A stretch of DNA of 64,000 bases from Macrobrachium rosenbergii (GCF_040412425.1 NC_089761.1:31074144-31138143), one strand, 5' to 3'. Shown: positions 45,000 through 59,318, numbered from the stretch's first letter. Numbers and translations: made by a program. The notes: generated from the sequence alone by a model not told the origin.

Positions 45000-47900
45000 T
45001 CCAACCATTTAAAGGAAAGCTTAGCTTAGCTTAGTTTATTCTCTCGGCGCCTCTGGGAATGTTTGCACATTTTAAATAATAATAATAATAATAATAGAAT
45101 GATTAAGTTGTTATTTTCAGCATAAGTTTTGAAATGTATACATATGTGTATTTGCTAAAACTTTGTTTACGCACATTCTGTAAAAGATCATTTCGAGAAT
45201 AAACATTGCAGGCAAAAACTCTGAGGCAAAGCAACATGACAATAGATGGCGCTAGTTACTCAACGCCATACTATTTGTCCCCGTTTTCTTATCTTAGTAT
45301 TTCGTGGTCGCGCTCTCAGCACCATCTACCGCTAAGGCGCTGTAATCACGAAAACAGAGTCTTCTATTTTACAAATCATCTTTGGTTATGAACGCTATAT
45401 CTTATGTTTACCACTGTTATTTTCTTGATTCGTAAAGGCAGCCATATTCGCGCGCTGTTAATAATGTTTCTCTTTGAGTTTGCGAATGTGGCTTTGGCTA
45501 GATGAAGTAGGAGGAGTAGAAAATGCTGTTTACGGAGTTTCAGACTCATGTTTTGAGTTCTGGTAATAAACATGTCTCAATAGAATTCTCGCCGTTATCA
45601 CGCCCGTAGCTTAAAGGCTGTCGTAGGTTTTGATGTTTTAACAAGCCGGAGACAAATCGTTAACATCAGGATGTACGGTAATAATTGATTAAAATTACGT
45701 GTACGCTATTCTCACTGCAACTTAAATTAAATAAAAACTGGACAAGCGGATCTGCCGTGTAGTTATTTTTCTTAATGGCTGATAGATGTCTTGGTGATTA
45801 CCACACGTCACTCACGAATATTTTTATTTCTTAATGAATATCGTCACGAAGTAATTCCATTATTTAAAATCAACTTTCCAATCCTTTCACATATTTGCCT
45901 ACTTGTCCCCTTGCTAAGGTCTTGTATTTTCTATTTATGGGGAATATGAAGAACGGACCAACAGATTTTGATGACGCTAGGTTGAAAGAAGAGTCATACA
46001 TGATGATTGACTTCGCGTGGATGCTGATAAAGAGACAACGATTTGTCGCCATAGGAACCATCTCGCCTCTTATCTATTTGGACATTTATCTCCCTTGAGG
46101 AAAGAACGAGGACTGTTAGATAAAATGACAACTTCTTGTTATGGGGACTTGTGTGCAATTTAGCTTTACTGGCTTTGCTCAGGTTGATGTAAGTACAATT
46201 TATACCTAATTGTTGTTAACTATTATATTGGTTTTGTGGTTGTTACTTAATATCAGTTACTTATATTCTGTTGCATTCATTTGTTACTTACTATTAATAG
46301 TGAAATTCAGTTATTCAATGCAGATTAGTTTTTAGTCCTTACTCTTTCATAACTGTTTCCTTTACTTTTTTTGGTCACTGATGATAAAAAGTGCTTTAGT
46401 ATGCTGTATAGATTTCATCATTAACTACTTTGTAGTTATGGGAAGAGAAAATACATGCAGTAAGCCTACTGTGATACAAACTGAATTGGGAGAAGACACT
46501 GAGTTCTCAAAACCTTAACGTATTACGAAAAAGCGTGATCACAAATAAAACCACTTCCAGAACGTGGAATTTCCTTGCCTCCTCAGTGTTTCTGAATTCA
46601 GTTAACCAGCATATCTATAAAAGCAGGTTAGTTATTATTTGAAAAGTTCGTTAACTTACTTTGCACCTACCGAGTACAGCGAAGGCAGCCATAATGATCT
46701 ATTTGCCGAGTCATTTTCTATCGTCTCCCACTTGGCCACTTCCCACAGTGTTGCCTTCTTTTCCAGTTCTCTGATTTCAGTCACGTACGTAAAATAATGC
46801 ATTCTTCTCACCTGTAGCACTTCGTTCTATTTGTGTACAATTCTCAAGTCTTGTGGCAGTAACGCAAACCAGATTATGAATTTCAACTTCGTTAACGAGG
46901 ACTGGCCTCTGATATGTAATCATAGGGCAGTTCTTAACTATGTATTATGGTGTTTTTCTAGTGTATAGCAATCTCTGCTTGACATCGTATTACACCAAGA
47001 AGACCTAATTGTATTTTGACGATGGCAGACGAGGCTTCTCCCGCTTCAACCGTTTCAGTAATCCAGTCTTGATTGGTTTTGTTTGAGGAAAGACGGTATG
47101 AAGTCTTGTTGATAAAGTACATTTATTTGAAAGGAAAGTGATAAATCTCCGGGCTTTTGTTTGATAAGACCCTTTTACCCACCTTTCCGAGCAAATGCTC
47201 AATAAAGGATGGGTGTAGGACTAATTACCTCTTCATGAAAGCAGCTGGTAAATAAATGGACTTGGGATGTGGGAGACCAGCTTGTTTAAACTAAATCAAA
47301 GGACGTCCTCCAAGGAGTACTTGACAGACCGTGTCTCTGATTGGATAATGGACAGTTTGACAACCATGGCCTACACTAGTACTGTGAAACGAGGAAGGCC
47401 AAGTTCATAGTCTCTGTGAGATGGCTTTTCTGTCCCTGTACTAGGGGAATGAAGGAACAATCATCTAATCACCAGGTCAATGTTGAGTCACTGAAAAATC
47501 CTAGCAAACACCAGGAACACAGAACCGTTTTTGGAATGGTTTCTCCCGTTGGACGCATGCAATTAGCTATGCAAGTTGCAAAACCCCTTGCATACATCTT
47601 TTGCCACTTTCACGGGAAATCAGTTACCAATACACAATTCACTATACTTCCATATTTCAGATGACTTGATGTACTTAAGAGGCAGCCTAGAAGTTTGTCT
47701 TCTCCTACTTCTGTTTACAGAGGGCATCAATAATGAAGTCTCTCTCCACCAGTAGACAGAGGGCAGCACTTGCCACATCTCGGTGGCCAAAGCAAGAGTT
47801 GTGAATGGACTTTCCCATGCTTTTAACAGACATCCTTTTATTAATTTCCACCAAGGCTCAAAATTCTCCGTAAGTCACGTGTCAAAGGCTTCACCGCAAC

Positions 47901-48380
47901 TTCTAAGCACTCATTGCTTCCTGCGTTAATGCTATCCAGCCATCCCTACATGAAGATCGTTATTACTGAGAGATACACAATGTACAGCTATCTCAGTAAG
48001 AAACTCGCTTTCGTGACTTGTTGAAGGAATGGAGCAGACTTATTATTTTGTAACTAACACGTCTGGTACAATTCAAAGTGAACACGTCAAACTTTATTAA
48101 TTGCTAACAACAAAAAATGTAAGAGTTTTTGCCATTTCTGGGGATCAAGAAGAAAAATGCACACTAAGGTTCACTGATTCCGAGATTTATTCAAAGCACT
48201 GTGTGATGATAAGTTTGTTATCAGTGACAGATTCATGTGCCCCTCAAAACTACAAACTACTGAAATTTGACAAGGACTCTTGCTTGTTAACAATCTCATG
48301 AAAGGACAGTTATCTCTGACCGTTTCGTCTTCCCAACAAGCGTTTCTATGTAGGGTTTTCCCATAATAGGGCGAGATGCC
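45000..48380. other. Intergenic, no gene recognised
   Basis: Short chance frames only. A small (AAT)n run lies near 45077. Parts of 47280-47900 are GC-richer and look like old repeat sequence, but no protein motif is recognisable. Confidence 0.4.
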
Positions 48381-48389
48381 TTGCAAGTC

Positions 48390-49570
48390 CTTTCCGTTCT
48401 TTTTCCTTAGCTCCCATGAGGTCTAAGTCCTCAATGACGTATGTTTTCCCTGATCTGGGTCTTTTCATTGGTTGACATCCTGTCACTTCCATATCTTCTA
48501 CTTCTCTAACTACCTGCTCATTTTACCAGCTCAACTGCCATATGTACAATGCCCTAAAAGTGAAAACTGCAGTATCTGCAAAATTTTCGAAACTGAGAGA
48601 TGTTATCTATTGGGCTCGTGAAATGCTAATACACAAGTTACTGCCGTTTCAGAATGATTCTTCATTTAGGGGGTCCCATTGGCAGTATCTGCAAAATCTG
48701 TAGTAAGGCAAGGGAAAACTGCAGTATACCATTTTTCTCAGTTTCGTAATTTTTGCAGATACTACAGTCTTCCATTTTAGGGCAGTACAGTACTTTTGTC
48801 TTAGCGAATTAAGTCTGGTCTCTGCACACATCTCTGGTACATCTTTATTTGTAACGTTGTGTTCCTACCATTACCCTTGAAGCTACACCTCTACAGACAC
48901 TCACCTATTTAACTTGTTGATACCCACATCCCTGCTACAAGCAAAAACACTGCCTTACAAATACATCATGACCAGCAGACTCTTTCCACTTCAGCTCCTC
49001 TAATACAAGCCGGAGTTAAAAATTCTTCGCTTCACTCACACTTTCTAATCCTGAGCATCTTCTGTAAAACCATCTGTTACATTTGGCGTATGATACAGTA
49101 TCGTATTCTTGCCTATATCTCGAACAACATGTCCAGTCAACGGCCATTCGTCATTTCTGGTCGCCATAATGCTGGTTTTGCTTATAGATTTTCAGTCCCT
49201 TCTCCTGTTCAGTTTTTTAACATTTTTTAAGCACTTCCAAGACCTCTTCCTTTGATATGACTGTTCACAGCTGATCATCTCCAACAGAGTGGTTCCCAGG
49301 GCTCCCTTTTCTATACTTCTTTGCAGCTTCCCTAATACTAGGATTCTTCTTGCTGGAAATGTTCATTCGTAATTCCTGTTATCTTTGTTTCTCAGCTTCT
49401 GCTTCAATTCTCTTGGCCCTACCTTCTCATCTTCTTTCAGTGTAGTGTCTCTCTTTTCAGTCTCCCTCGTCAGAATAAAACCGGCGATTGAGCTTCTCAG
49501 TTCATTCTGTGGTTGCCAATGTCAGTCTGGGCCTCTTGTCTGCTTCACCATGTCCATATAGGTCTCCTGC
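48390..49570 (-). mobile_element. Decayed non-LTR retrotransposon, interrupted by a MITE-like insertion
   Basis: The low-coordinate end reads on the minus strand MKRPRSGKTYVIEDLDLMGA, the C-terminal pattern of LINE ORF2 proteins. The high-coordinate end (49130-49570) carries pieces such as EVLEVLK and repeated basic segments like those just before the reverse-transcriptase domain. The reverse transcriptase itself is missing or unrecognisable. A palindromic element (48550-48788) sits next to the C-terminal piece. Same orientation as the fragments at 10.4, 21.6 and 40.7 kb. That the two ends belong to one element is inference. Confidence 0.5.
48550..48788. mobile_element. Palindromic MITE-like element, copy 1
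   Basis: The left end (GCCCTAAAAGTGAAAACTGC) is the reverse complement, with mismatches, of the right end (CTTCCATTTTAGGGCAGTA). GCAGTATCTGCAAAA-type words recur inside in both orientations. A second copy lies at 58934-59181. Non-coding. Confidence 0.88.
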
Positions 49571-49934
49571 CACCACCATACTCTTTATTATGACAAAGAA
49601 ATTCAAAGCTCGTATATAAAAATTACTTTATTATGAGTGTGATTGCAGCTTACTGCCATAATACATACAGTATCACTGCAGAAGCTACGGATACAGTATT
49701 ATAGTTATGTATGTCAACATACGCAATATTAGTAAACATTATATGAAACTGATACAACAGTAACCCAAAACATCATTTGGTTAAATACGCCGTACAGAAA
49801 TCAATCAATATCATGCACTTATTTATCTGATATTTTGCCAGCCTTTAAATATGGAGTTATGTGACTGTAATCTTGAGTTATATTCCGTAAAACAGTCATG
49901 CACAGACCACTAACTTATAGTTATGTCAATATAA

Positions 49935-50240
49935 TGCTTATATGTTGTACACTGGGAACCATATTTTGCTTACTTATGTCATTCAAGAGAAGGAGAGAGT
50001 GTCTACAACTACGGTACACAGAATATCACAAACACAGTTATGGATCATCATGTCTCCTTTGCATGCTCATACTGGGAACAATAAAAACTCTCAGGAAGTA
50101 AAGTTATGTCACCAAGAGAAGGAGTAGAGAGGCTCCAGCAAATTACGGTACATAGAATATCACAAACACACAGGGACTACTATATCATCTCTCATGTATG
50201 CCTCTCTGTACTCTGTGAACGATAAAAAAAAAACCCTTCA
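49935..50240. repeat. Tandem duplication of about 135 bp, two diverged copies
   Basis: Shared landmarks in order: TTATGTCA..CAAGAGAAGGAG, then CTAC.GTACA.AGAATATCAC, then AAACACA, then ATCAT.TCTC, then AA.AAAA..CTTCAG.AAGTAAA. The rest of 49570-51100 shows nothing assignable. Confidence 0.7.
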
Positions 50241-51100
50241 GAAGTAAACTAAGAAGTCTGACTGAAATGGAGTATTCGAAAACTTCAAAAGTGAGATCAT
50301 GTACAGTAATGATTGCTGACAGAGCAGAAAGGCCTACACTTCAATCCAACTTAAGCGCTACAGAACTTAGGAACTGCAAGGTGGCAAAGTTGTGCAAAAG
50401 ATTGCTTGTTTTTTTTTTTTACAACGACAAAACCCTCGTCCGGTGGGTCTCAACTTTATCAAGTTTATCAACTAGTGAGGTTTCTCATACAGAGGCAACT
50501 ACTATAAGTTGTGATTAGGATACTAGGAAGATTAAAAAAAACAAGGAAAGAATATAAATTGTGCTCTCAAGTTCGTGATTATAACAAGCCGCCATTTGTA
50601 ATGGCAGCTTTGTAATGTAAGCCATGAGAACAATAAGTTTTCATAATTCTCTAATATACTAGGATATACTTCTAAAACATGCAAATTTTGTTATTATAAA
50701 GCATAATTGATCTACTATACTTATGTCTTTTCAGATTAAAAGCTTTCAGTGAAGCAAGGTTAACAATCACATATTTTACTTAAATAAACAACAGAATTCC
50801 AGTACGTCGTATTAAATTAGTAGTGAACACGAGGCAATTAAATAACATAAAGGGCAAGAAGTCTTAAATATGTTTTAAACGTAAGATTTAGCTGAAGCAT
50901 TTAAAATTATCAATAACAAGTCTTTTAGCATGTTTTCAACATGAAAATTAAATGTTGCATTCAGCAAGTCAAAGACTGCTTCTTAAACTGCAACTTGCAT
51001 TCCAGTGCATGAGTTGGTTTCTGTACGTGTATTCGATATCCTACACTCTATTTTGCATCCCTGCGACTCATCTCTTGGGTCCTAATAAGTTATAAAAAGG

Positions 51101-51106
51101 TTTATT
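51101..51106 (-). terminator. Likely poly(A) signal of the Kir channel gene
   Basis: TTTATT on the plus strand (AATAAA on the minus strand), about 165 nt past the Kir stop codon. Confidence 0.6.
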
Positions 51107-51270
51107 TACATTACAAATTATATCACATGCAATGCTACTTAAAAATCTAAACGTACAGTCTTTTAAAATCATTAAGTAAAACTTCCTCATTCTGTCCATC
51201 AACTTCTGAAGTGACGGACAGGAGTGTTTTCCCCTTCGCTGTACAGTGTTGCCATTGGTATAATCACGCA

Positions 51271-54031
51271 CTAATCCTCAGCGGGCACTTTTTCGTCCGC
51301 TGTGAAAATGTCCGGCTCGATGCAAACTACCTGGTCGGAGTTGGGCGTGTAGCACATGAGGGCGTCGCTGTTTTGACGCTTGAAGTCCTCCAGGTCTCGG
51401 GCGCTACAGAGTGGGGTCGATACCTGTTGGGGGAAGATGAGATTCTACAGACTGTAAACGACAGCCAGACAGAGGTGACGTCTCGATCCTCTTTGTTTAC
51501 TTCTAGGAAGTGTTTTTCAGAGTCAATACTTTATAGAACTGGATACCGCAGAGTAGTTATATAAAAGGAATCTCATTCTTGGTATATAACACTCTCCATT
51601 TTTTGACTGAAGAACCGTTATATCTCAAAATTCGCATGGATTGCTGACAAAGGTAACAATGCATGAATTTCATTCCAGAATTCCCAGCTGAATTTTGTGG
51701 TTTGGAACTCTGCTTTGACCACCAAACGAACAACTAGATCATACCTCTCTCGTCTTATTGAACTCTCGGAAATCTACAACATAGTTGTCAGAGGCCTTAT
51801 CGAAAAATATGAGATTCTCGAAGCGGTGCCCCCACAGGAAATCTGTAGGCTGGTAGGAACATCTGGCCTGCATTGTTGTACCAGTGGACTCCGTCGTTCC
51901 TTCGAGATAAACCACCAATTCGAACCTGAAATGAATACAACGTTCACTGTAGATGCACATGATGGGTGGACATGGGACTAGGAACCTCTGCAACAGACCT
52001 TCTGGAGTCTGGAGTAAGCTCCCATTGGCAGGGATGAAGCCTTAGAGTGAGAGAAAAGTGAGCATTTCCAAGTGATCCTGTACCAATTGGCTATTCTAAG
52101 TTACATGAAAGAAATATTTCATTCTTACTACTATTACAGTATTCAGATGATAAACCCTCTATTCATATGGAACAAGCCTTTAGGGGCCACTGGTTTGAAA
52201 TTCAAGCTTCCGAAGAATATGGTATTCATTTGAAAGAAGTTACAGAAGATAATAGGAAATACAGAAAGAAGAGATCAGTTATCAGAAAACATAAATTAAT
52301 AAATCAATAGATAAATAGATAAAGATATAAATAAGTTATTGAAATACAAGGTGAATTATTTTAGAGCAGTAATGCACTGCATCTTCGCTTGAACTTTTGA
52401 GGTTCTAGTCGCAAAATGCCCTCAGAAGTGAAATGACGCAACTTCCCACTGGAATCATCGAAAGCAAGGAACCTACTTTTCGTTCATGAGGTCCACAGCC
52501 GACATTTTGTAGAAGGGCGAATTCTCGTCTATGACGTGGACGATGGTCATTGGCCAGATGAAGAACAAGTTGTCAGAGCCGTCGTCGCTGCCGACCTTGA
52601 CGTCGTACTGATGGTAAGGAATGAGCTCTCCCTCCTGCGTGGTGCGCTTTCTGATGACCTGCAAAGTGAAAAGAGCTCAGTGGAGATGAATGTGGTTTAA
52701 ATGTATAAAGTATTAAGTATCAATTAAAAGACTTATTAGTAAAATGAAGGCAGGAAATTAGATCTCAAAAATGGCATTACAAGGCGTCACTAGTTTGCAA
52801 GTTATATTTAGTGGGTCCTGATTTAGGCGAGAGAGAACACCCATGGGGCCTAAAATTTCATTAACAGGATTAGAATAACGGCCAAGGAAGCGAGATCGAA
52901 GTGATATGGTACTGTTAAACGAAACGATGAGATATAAGCCTTTAGGAGAATGATGAAATGATGAAGATGGAGAAGGGTCCATAGGAGAAGGCGAGGAAGG
53001 GAGGGGGTGGCAGGCAGACTACCCAAGGAGGAGACGAACGAAAATATTACCTGGGCAAAGACAGAAGCACCAATGATAAAGGTCTTTCTCATGTCTCCGA
53101 CGCGGAACATGAGGCACAGACGCCCATCTCGAAGGCAGATGCACACGTTGCGGGAGAACATCAGGGTATTGGTTCTCTGTTTGGGTCTCGTGAGCTTGGC
53201 GAAGACCACGCCCACCATGGACGCCTGCAAGATGACTCCGGCGATGCTTTGGATGCACATCACGAAAACGGCTTCCGGACATTCTTCCGTCGTGTACCTG
53301 GAAAAGGAAAAAATTATATAAGCACTTTATTTCAATATACAGCTCGTGATATATCAGTTTACTTTAGGACATAGGCCTACACGAGAGAGGGTTAACACAC
53401 GTGCATTAGTTCATAATATAACACTTTTCTTTAGGGCATAGGCCTACATGAGAGAGGGTTAACATACGTACAGTACCTCGGTTCATAATATAATATTTTC
53501 CTTTAGGACATAGGCCTACACGAGGGAGGGAGTTAATCTACGTACCTCAGTTCATAATATAGTACTTATCTTTAGGACATAGGCTACACAAGGAGAGAGT
53601 TAATCTACGTACCTCAGTTCATAATATAATACTTTTCTTTAGGACATAGGCCTACACAAGGGAGAGAGTTACTCTACGTACCCGAGTGCATAATATGATA
53701 CTTTTCCTTAGGACATAGGCCTAAACAAGGGAGAGAGTTAACGTACGCACCTAAACCCATAACCAATCGTGTGTTGGGTCTCGATGGAAAACAGGAAACT
53801 GCCGGTGAATGTTCTGACGTTGTAGACGCAGGGTTTGTGAGTTTCGTCATTCTCGTCCGCTATGTCGTCCCCGTGCACTTTGATGATCATGAACCAGATG
53901 AACGCAAATCCCAGCCAACTGTGGAGAAACAAAAGCGAATCGAATGAGAAACATTATTAGTCTGCAAATCTTAACCAATGATGTGCAAAGACGCTAGCCA
54001 ACTGTAGAGAGAAGAGAAGCAGGCAACTGAA

Positions 54032-54106
<75 letters not shown>

Positions 54107-54197
54107 AGTTTAAAAAATCATAACTCAGTGAAATGACAAGAGGGAGACTTTTTCTGTCTGAAAATCGTACCCAGCGCAGAGAGAAGAGAGATTATGA

Positions 54198-54250
<53 letters not shown>

Positions 54251-54254
54251 TACA

Positions 54255-54333
<79 letters not shown>

Positions 54334-54693
54334 TGTATTATACATAACAATACATATGTGGTGTTCAGAATCTTATCGGTTCTTCGACTCTTTCTAAGAG
54401 CTTTACAATGAAAAGTACCAGCTACCAACAAAAGCAGCAACACGCCGGCAACGAAACCAGCACAATTCCCAAGACTATTCCCGTTGTTACTGCGACTATT
54501 GCTACAGCAACCGGTCCTCACCTCATGATAAAAGCCAAGAAGAAGACGAGGAGGGTCCATCTCCACTGGACGTCGACCAGCGTCGTGTAGAGATCTTGTA
54601 GGTACCGCGTCCTCTTCTTGAGATTGATGTAGCTGATGTTGAGGTCGCCATTCTTCCTTATGATGTCCTTCCTCGTTCCCGGATTCAGGAGAC
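51271..54693 (-). CDS. Inward-rectifier potassium channel (Kir/Irk), 3' six exons; N-terminal exon not found
   Basis: Plasma-membrane K+ channel subunit of the Kir family, probably a tetramer gated by PIP2. Minus-strand exons: 54693-54522, 53918-53751, 53297-53051, 52658-52477, 51925-51745, 51423-51271 (stop TAG), with matching phases. Exon 1 holds the slide helix and first membrane helix (LYTTLVDVQWRWTLLVFFLA). Exon 2 holds the rest of that helix, the turret with Cys in KPCVYN, the pore helix and the filter TIGYGFR. Exon 3 holds the second pore Cys (TEECPEAV), the second membrane helix (CIQSIAGVILQASMVGVVFA) and the PIP2-proximal LTRPKQRTNTLMFS. Exons 4-6 form the cytoplasmic immunoglobulin-like domain (FELVVYLEGTTESTGTTMQA, then SYQPTDFLWGHRF). 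The residue at the usual rectification site is Gln. The first exon present starts in phase 1, so at least one upstream coding exon is missing here or beyond the window. Confidence 0.96.
52125..52420 (+). repeat. Dispersed repeat, copy 2
   Basis: Similar to 41760-42050 in the same orientation: ATAAACCCTCTATTCATATG, then ATTCAAGCTTC, then GAAGATAATAGGAAATACAG, followed by an AAATAGATAAA-rich tail. It lies in a Kir intron. Confidence 0.75.
53350..53750 (-). repeat. Minisatellite of about six 65-80-bp units that includes the Kir exon splice-donor region
   Basis: Units share, on the plus strand, TTTAGGACATAGGCCTACAC, then GGGAGAGAGTTAA, then CTACGTACCTCAGTTCATAA. On the minus strand each unit offers a donor-like GAG|GTACGT. 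The unit nearest the exon at 53918-53751 contains the real donor TTTAG|GTGCGTACG, and the repeat sequence before each pseudo-donor (TTATGAACTGAG) resembles the exon end (TTATGGGTTTAG). Confidence 0.88.
54030..54331. repeat. (GA)n array, then a (CT)n-(GT)n-(TA)n composite array in a Kir intron
   Basis: A GA run at 54032-54104, then CT at about 54200-54233, GT at about 54233-54262 and TA at about 54262-54331, all in the intron between the two membrane-helix exons. Confidence 0.97.
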
Positions 54694-54749
54694 CTGTGGC
54701 AAAGAAGAAGGAGGAGGAGAATGTCAGTCGTCGAGCTAATGACAGCCAA

Positions 54750-56455
<1,706 letters not shown>

Positions 56456-56643
56456 TATATGGTTCGAAAAGGCATCCAAACCTTCATAGTTTCTGTCATC
56501 ATTTCTGGGAAAAAGTTGCTAGCCAATTGTCCTTCTCCATCCCTCACTTTGACCAACTACAATCGACTAGCTGTCGGTTACATTGAGGCTTATGTCGACA
56601 GGGACTCAAAGACTTGAAACTAAAAATCCATGTTCATAAATGC

Positions 56644-56644
<1 letters not shown>

Positions 56645-56715
<71 letters not shown>
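56645..56715. repeat. (GA)n microsatellite
   Basis: Uninterrupted GA array of about 70 bp. Confidence 0.98.
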
Positions 56716-56719
<4 letters not shown>

Positions 56720-56929
56720 ACGAGCACGTGCGTAAACATATAGGTAACAATAAGGCATTGTACCGCCACCTATTGAGAAATCTTGAAAATAAGTTGTGTT
56801 GTAACTGAATGTATAAACAAAATTACGAATCCATAATATTCCCTCAAGATGCGGAGCGAACTTTTATGCCTCTTTGAGCGAACGTAGAGCAGAATAACCT
56901 TTTTTTGTGTGTAAAAGAAACTATTGCGC

Positions 56930-57215
56930 CGGCTTTGTCTAATTTATCCTGTCGGCACTTTTTCTGTCCGCCGTCAATTCTAAAAAACTACTGAGGTTAG
57001 AGGGCTGCGAATTGGTATGTTGATCATCCACCCTCCAATCACCAAACATAGCAAATTGCAGTCCTCTGTCCTTAGTAGTTTTGATTTTATTCAAGGTTAA
57101 AGTTAGCCAGAATCGGCTGAGAGTTCCACGGGCCGTGGCTGAGAGTTTCATACAGCATTATACGCTCTACAGAAGACTCGATTCCTCCGACAAAAGCTTC
57201 GGCGCATTCTTTACT
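56930..57215 (+). repeat. Dispersed non-coding repeat
   Basis: Contains an imperfect inverted repeat: AAACTACTGAGGTTAGAGGG and AATTGGTATG pair with CATAGCAAATT and CAGTCCTCTGTCCTTAGTAG further on. I recall closely similar sequence as a very abundant decapod repeat (ACTACTGAGGCTAGAGGGCT type), but this is memory and not a search. No coding content. Confidence 0.6.
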
Positions 57216-57782
57216 TGTTTGTGTAACAGACGCTCGCTGGAGCGTTTTGAAGGTGATTTCAACACCTGTACAGTCGGTAGAAATGTTATTTCCTACGGCC
57301 CTTTAAATCACGGAGCCTTTTGTGAATATAGCAATCCACAAGGACATTTTCTTATGAGGATATGCTCGGCTATTCAGTGACCTCGTTTTTTCATGTGTGA
57401 AAATATTGTGTGTAAGTATTATGAGCGCATGCGCGGTGATGTTGAAGCTCATTTGTTTGAGCACTGAAGAAAGGCCATCGGGTGTATGTGCGTTCATGAA
57501 TGAAAAAGACAGGACAGAAAACAGTTGACCGGTGCGTTATTTCCTAATATAATAGTGTGGATAGATTGGAATACCTCACTGATGAATCCTTGTATTCGTT
57601 TTTATCTATTTATTCACGAATTTGTTAATCTGTTTTTCCTTTTTAATAATCGATCTCTTCTTTCTGTATTTCCCGTTATCTGCTGTTGCTTCTCTCGAAT
57701 GAACGAAGTATTCTTTGGAGGGTTGAATTTCAAGTCAATGTCCCCTGTGGTGGGCTTGTTCCATATCAATATGGTTCATCTT

Positions 57783-57785
<3 letters not shown>

Positions 57786-57855
<70 letters not shown>

Positions 57856-57856
57856 G
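57786..57856. repeat. (AAT)n microsatellite
   Basis: Trinucleotide array of about 70 bp. The poly-Asn frame across it is an artefact. Confidence 0.97.
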
Positions 57857-57929
57857 TACGGTTGGGGATTACCGAGTCGAGACCCTGTCTTTTTTGAATA
57901 TACGAAAGCTAATACGATAACATACGCTT

Positions 57930-58120
57930 TCTTTCTTCAGTCTTGATGTCCAACCTCTCTAACTTTGGGGTTTTCCCACAGTCCCTCCTTGAAATCCATG
58001 TACTTAATCGCCTTTATTTTCTGAATCTATCTTGCTGTCCAGCCCCTCCAACTCTCTCTCTCTTATCACTGATCTTCAGCGGCGAATGGCCGGAAAGTGC
58101 CCAAGTAACGATAATAAAAG
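57930..58120 (-). repeat. Partial copy of a dispersed SINE-like repeat
   Basis: Contains TGTCCAACCTCTCTAACT and CAGCGGCGAATGGCC, which are similar to 59890-60005 and to the reverse complement of the start of 58290-58580 (GTCATTCAGCGCTGAA). Confidence 0.5.
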
Positions 58121-58289
58121 TAACGATAATAAAAGTAACAATAATAAAAGTAACGATAATAAGAGCAACAATGAAATGAAAGTGGTGCACAAAAAGAGAG
58201 TATTTGGAACAATGACAAATTTCCTGGGAGCTATGTATTGTAAAAACACCAATTACAATATAATATTACATGGATATGTTATACATTGA

Positions 58290-58580
58290 ACTGAATTAAA
58301 TATAGAATTTAGGCCAAAGGCTAAGCACTGGGACCCACGAGGTCATTCAGCGCTGAAACGGAAATTGGCAGCAAAAGGTTTGAAAGGTGTAACAGGAGGG
58401 AAACCTCAAAGCAGTTGCGCTATGAATCAATTGTCAGGAGAGGGTTGAGGAAAGTAAGACGGAAGAGAATATGAAAGGAGGTACAGTAAAAGGAACGAAA
58501 GGGGTTGCAGCTAGGGGCCTAAGGCACGCTGAAAAGAACCTTAAGTAATGCGCGAGGTGCACTGACGGCGTTACCCCCTA
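58290..58580 (+). repeat. Dispersed SINE-like repeat, most complete copy
   Basis: Begins TATAGAATTTAGGCCAAAGG, continues GGTCATTCAGCGCTGAAACG and ends GAGGTGCACTGACGGCG. About 290 bp, non-coding. Related pieces lie in reverse orientation at 57930-58120 and 59728-60045. I recall this sequence from other decapod genomes. Confidence 0.7.
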
Positions 58581-58933
58581 CGGAGTGGATATTTTATATT
58601 CGCGAACACACCGTAGGAGATCGTTAGCGCTTCCTCACTACACTTATGAATTGTGGTGTTCACCGACCTTTCCCGCATGTTTTAAAGGACTGACCTTGAA
58701 ATTACACCGTGAAAGCTTCGTCGTTGTTATGATTCGATCTTTCTCTTGTGGGATCTTCCTAAGGTGGAGTCTTGAGCAAGAAAGATGTACTGATGTATGC
58801 ACTAACATCCCACGCACATAATATGCGCGAAACCCAACATGAACCCTAAATAGATTATGTTTATATTTATATGTACGATATAATTTGTTTTTCCTTCTTA
58901 CAGAAGGTCCAGGGAATATGTTTGCACATCATG

Positions 58934-59181
58934 CTGCCCCAAAATGGAAAACTGCAGTATCTGCAAAATTGTCAAAATTGAGATATGCCACCTACTGGGC
59001 TCGCGAAACTCTAATACACAAATTACTGCTGTTTCAGAATGATTCTTCAGCGCTTTATTTAGGGGGTCCCGTTTGCAGTATCTGCAAAGTCATTAGTAAG
59101 GCAAGGGAAAACTGCAGTATCTACCATTTTTCTCAGTTTTGTATTTTTGCAGATAATACAGTCTTCCATTTGAGGGCAGTA
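58934..59181. mobile_element. Palindromic MITE-like element, copy 2
   Basis: Starts CTGCCCCAAAATGGAAAACT and ends CTTCCATTTGAGGGCAGTA; the ends are complementary. Close to full-length similarity to 48550-48788, including AATGATTCTTCA and TTTAGGGGGTCCC in the middle. Confidence 0.88.
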
Positions 59182-59318
59182 TGGAAAGAACAGGACATAC
59201 GCACTTATTCTTAAAAGATGGAAAAATGAAAATACCCTAGTCTAGGGTTTCCCAAATAATAAAAAACTCGCTGTGTCATTTGCTGTTAAACTGACGCACT
59301 GAGGAAAAGTGGTGACAG

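Noticed and set aside
54192..54749. 185-codon minus-strand frame overlapping the first Kir exon
   Set aside because: It is in a different frame from the conserved Kir peptide and runs into the TA/GT/GA arrays.
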